Origin: Treponema sp. | GTDB taxonomy: Bacteria; Spirochaetota; Spirochaetia; Treponematales; Breznakiellaceae | Assembly: GCA_031254175.1 (NCBI GenBank) | Contig: JAIRUY010000202.1 | Location: 1-8,627 of the forward strand | Length of the DNA stretch: 8,627 nt | Direction of reading: 5' to 3' | Shown: one piece after another, positions 7,229 through 8,627 of the stretch | How the letters are laid out: each line of letters starts with the position of its first letter | Position numbering within the stretch: the first letter of the stretch is position 1 | Made by a program: the position numbers and the translations under genes | The notes under the pieces: model-generated | Database searches by the model: none | Told to the model about the DNA's origin: nothing | What the model saw: only the letters and a program-made list of their open reading frames with translations

Positions 7229-8338
7229 TCAGACAGATGAATTATGCGCAAGTTGCCGAAAAGACTGCAGGCTCGAGTTAAAATATTCTTTTCGCAGCTC
7301 GTCAATTAAAACCCGCCTTCCGTTTCTTTGTATGTACCATACTTTCCATCCGTTACATGAAGGCGTTTGCCGGATTATCGCGCCGATTTTGTGTATCGAT
7401 CCTTTTGTGTTTTGATACTGCAAACCGCCGTCTGAAAGAACAACAGCAGATACGCTGTCTTTTTTTCCGGCATAAAGCGTTTCGCCTGCCTTAATGAAAT
7501 TTTCCCTGATTAAAGTTTCAAATGAAACTTTTGTTTGTGCTCCTTTTGTTTCTTCTTCCCAGTCTGCCTCATCAAAAAAATCATTAATAGCATCTATTCT
7601 CTTTTGGGCAATCTCAATGTATTCGGGTTCTTTTTCAATCCCGATAAATTTGCGTTTTAATTTTTTTGCCGCAGCGCCGGTTGTGCCTGTTCCAAAAAAC
7701 GGATCAAGAACAATATCGTCCTGTCTTGTGGCTGATAAAATTACTCTCTTTAGCAGTTCTTCCGGTTTTTGCGTTGAATGTGCTTTTTTGCCGTCTTCGT
7801 TTTTTAACCGTTCTTCCCCGGTACACAGCTTTATCTGCCACACAGAGGTCATTTGTTTTCCGCCGTTGTATCTTTTCATCAATTTATGGTTGAAGGTATA
7901 TTTTTTATGCTCTTTTCCCTTTGAACACCAAAGGATCGTTTCGGTAGCGTTTGTAAAACGCTTTCCCAAAAAATTGGGCATAGGGTTGGATTTGTACCAT
8001 GTTATGTCATTTAAAATCCAGAACCCCAGATTGAGCATTATATTGCCGACACGAAAAATATTATGATAACTACCGATAACCCAAATTGTGCCTGTATCTT
8101 TTAATACGCGCCTGCATTCTTTCAGCCACAGTATACAAAAAGCGTCATATTCGGAAAAAGATTCAAATTTGTCCCATTCATCATCAACCCCGTCAACTTG
8201 TGTGTTATTGGGTCTGTAAAGAGGAGTTTCCAGCTGCATATTATACGGAGGATCGGCAAAGATTAAATCAATGGAATTGTCAGGTATTTCTTTTATTTTT
8301 TCTATACAGTCGCCCTGTATGATGGTATTTAACTTCAT
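7229..8338 (-). CDS. CcrM/HinfI-type DNA adenine-N6 methyltransferase, probable GANTC specificity
   Basis: A 369-residue S-adenosylmethionine-dependent enzyme. The catalytic motif ADPPYNMQL (DPPY at 29-32) precedes the cofactor motif DPFFGTG (212-218), the order of beta-class N6-adenine methyltransferases. Between them lies NPMPNFLGKRFTNATET, closely matching the same stretch in CcrM. The C-terminal ~75 residues look like a RAMA domain, with GSIHKIGA, CNGW (328-331) and IDELR as in CcrM and M.HinfI. The length is close to those enzymes (about 360 residues), and this resemblance is the basis for predicting GANTC. The ATG at 8338 is preferred: AAAGGA (8349-8344) precedes it, and it forms an ATGA overlap with the upstream RNA methylase stop. 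An in-frame GTG at 8371 would add 11 residues inside that gene. No restriction endonuclease gene is adjacent in the window, so it may be a solitary, regulatory methylase. Confidence 0.93.
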   Translation of the reverse strand: MKLNTIIQGDCIEKIKEIPDNSIDLIFADPPYNMQLETPLYRPNNTQVDGVDDEWDKFESFSEYDAFCILWLKECRRVLKDTGTIWVIGSYHNIFRVGNIMLNLGFWILNDITWYKSNPMPNFLGKRFTNATETILWCSKGKEHKKYTFNHKLMKRYNGGKQMTSVWQIKLCTGEERLKNEDGKKAHSTQKPEELLKRVILSATRQDDIVLDPFFGTGTTGAAAKKLKRKFIGIEKEPEYIEIAQKRIDAINDFFDEADWEEETKGAQTKVSFETLIRENFIKAGETLYAGKKDSVSAVVLSDGGLQYQNTKGSIHKIGAIIRQTPSCNGWKVWYIQRNGRRVLIDELRKEYFNSSLQSFRQLAHNSSV

Positions 8339-8627
8339 GCGTTTCCTTTTGGTGCAATTATTTGCACCCACATATTCAACGCAATGCCGAAAGCAACGGA
8401 GACATTCAGCGAAGCTTTTGCGCCGTAACAGGGAATAGACACTCTGCCAAGAGAAGCCTCGGCTGCCGCAAGAGCACGGGGGCTAACTCCTAATTCCTCG
8501 GAACCGGTTATTAACAACCCGTTGCGCGGAAAGGGAAACTCGCCAATGGGAGTCCCTCCGGTTTCCAGGGCGAAGACCGGAAACGGAAACAGGTTGGTTT
8601 CTTCCGACGCACACAGATTCTGCCGTT
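8335..8627 (-). CDS. TrmH/SpoU-family RNA 2'-O-methyltransferase, C-terminal part (gene runs off the window)
   Basis: The last 97 codons of a gene whose start lies beyond the right edge. The visible chain contains FALETGGTPIGEFPFP, then LLITGSEELGVSP, RVSIPCYG and KASLNVSVAFGIAL. These are the GSEE/G-S-P, IP and LNVSVA motifs of the SPOUT fold, whose C-terminal trefoil knot binds S-adenosylmethionine for 2'-O-ribose methylation of rRNA or tRNA. Which RNA and nucleotide are modified cannot be told from this part. The TGA stop (8337-8335) overlaps the methyltransferase ATG (8338-8336) in an ATGA, so the two are very likely co-transcribed and translationally coupled. The reading frame is open to position 8627. 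Confidence 0.88.
   Translation of the reverse strand, partial: RQNLCASEETNLFPFPVFALETGGTPIGEFPFPRNGLLITGSEELGVSPRALAAAEASLGRVSIPCYGAKASLNVSVAFGIALNMWVQIIAPKGNA
8351..8368 (-). promoter_or_regulatory. Hairpin before the DNA methyltransferase ribosome site
   Basis: GGTGCAA (8368-8362 on the - strand) and TTGCACC (8357-8351) form a perfect 7-bp stem with an ATAA loop. It lies inside the last codons of the RNA methylase gene, one base before the AAAGGA ribosome site of the DNA methyltransferase. It could modulate coupled translation; no T tract follows, so it is not an intrinsic terminator. Confidence 0.4.

Noticed and set aside
7494..8066. 190-codon + strand open frame opposite the DNA methyltransferase
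   Set aside because: It lies wholly antisense to a strongly supported gene, and its translation is low-complexity and resembles no family.
8339..8371. GTG start for the DNA methyltransferase
   Set aside because: The ATG at 8338 has AAAGGA upstream, forms the typical ATGA overlap and starts where the CcrM family starts.

Overview
This 8.6-kb window comes from a bacterium with moderately low GC and AT-rich intergenic DNA. It holds signal-transduction genes and the end of a nucleic-acid methylation operon. The ferredoxin/[FeFe]-hydrogenase-like sensor points to an anaerobe. The mix of a hybrid kinase with a C-terminal Hpt domain, a soluble chemoreceptor, a diguanylate cyclase and a TrmH-family methylase would fit a treponeme-like spirochaete or a clostridial Firmicute. 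This is a low-confidence inference from gene content; there is no rRNA or housekeeping marker to settle it.

Layout. Positions 1-245 are a non-coding leader with a possible terminator from an upstream gene and a candidate promoter. The + strand then carries a two-gene operon: a membrane hybrid histidine kinase (246-3467) and, overlapping it by 8 bp, a REC-GGDEF diguanylate cyclase (3460-4359). Only 9 bp separate this from a convergent - strand operon, which reads from the right: a near-consensus promoter (7110-7138), a ~181-nt structured leader, a stand-alone receiver protein (6545-6922) and, 19 bp later, a 718-residue soluble protein fusing a ferredoxin and [FeFe]-hydrogenase-like H-cluster module to a methyl-accepting chemotaxis signalling domain (4369-6525). 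Further right, also on the - strand, are a CcrM/HinfI-type adenine DNA methyltransferase (7229-8338) and the C-terminal part of a TrmH/SpoU-family RNA methyltransferase (8335-8627, cut by the window edge), joined by an ATGA stop/start overlap.

How the genes may work together. The + strand pair contains every step of a His-Asp-His-Asp relay ending in c-di-GMP synthesis: His518, Asp816 and His935 of the kinase, then Asp55 of the cyclase. The - strand pair looks like a soluble H2 or redox chemoreceptor with its own receiver protein. Together they would couple an external signal and an internal H2/redox signal to motility and lifestyle; this joint role is inference from adjacency.

The least ordinary non-coding feature is the leader of the receiver/hydrogenase-sensor operon. 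Three consecutive hairpins fill 6989-7094, just after the predicted transcription start. Each contains a pair that is G-U in the - strand RNA but A-C if read as + strand RNA, which suggests a structured RNA made from the - strand.
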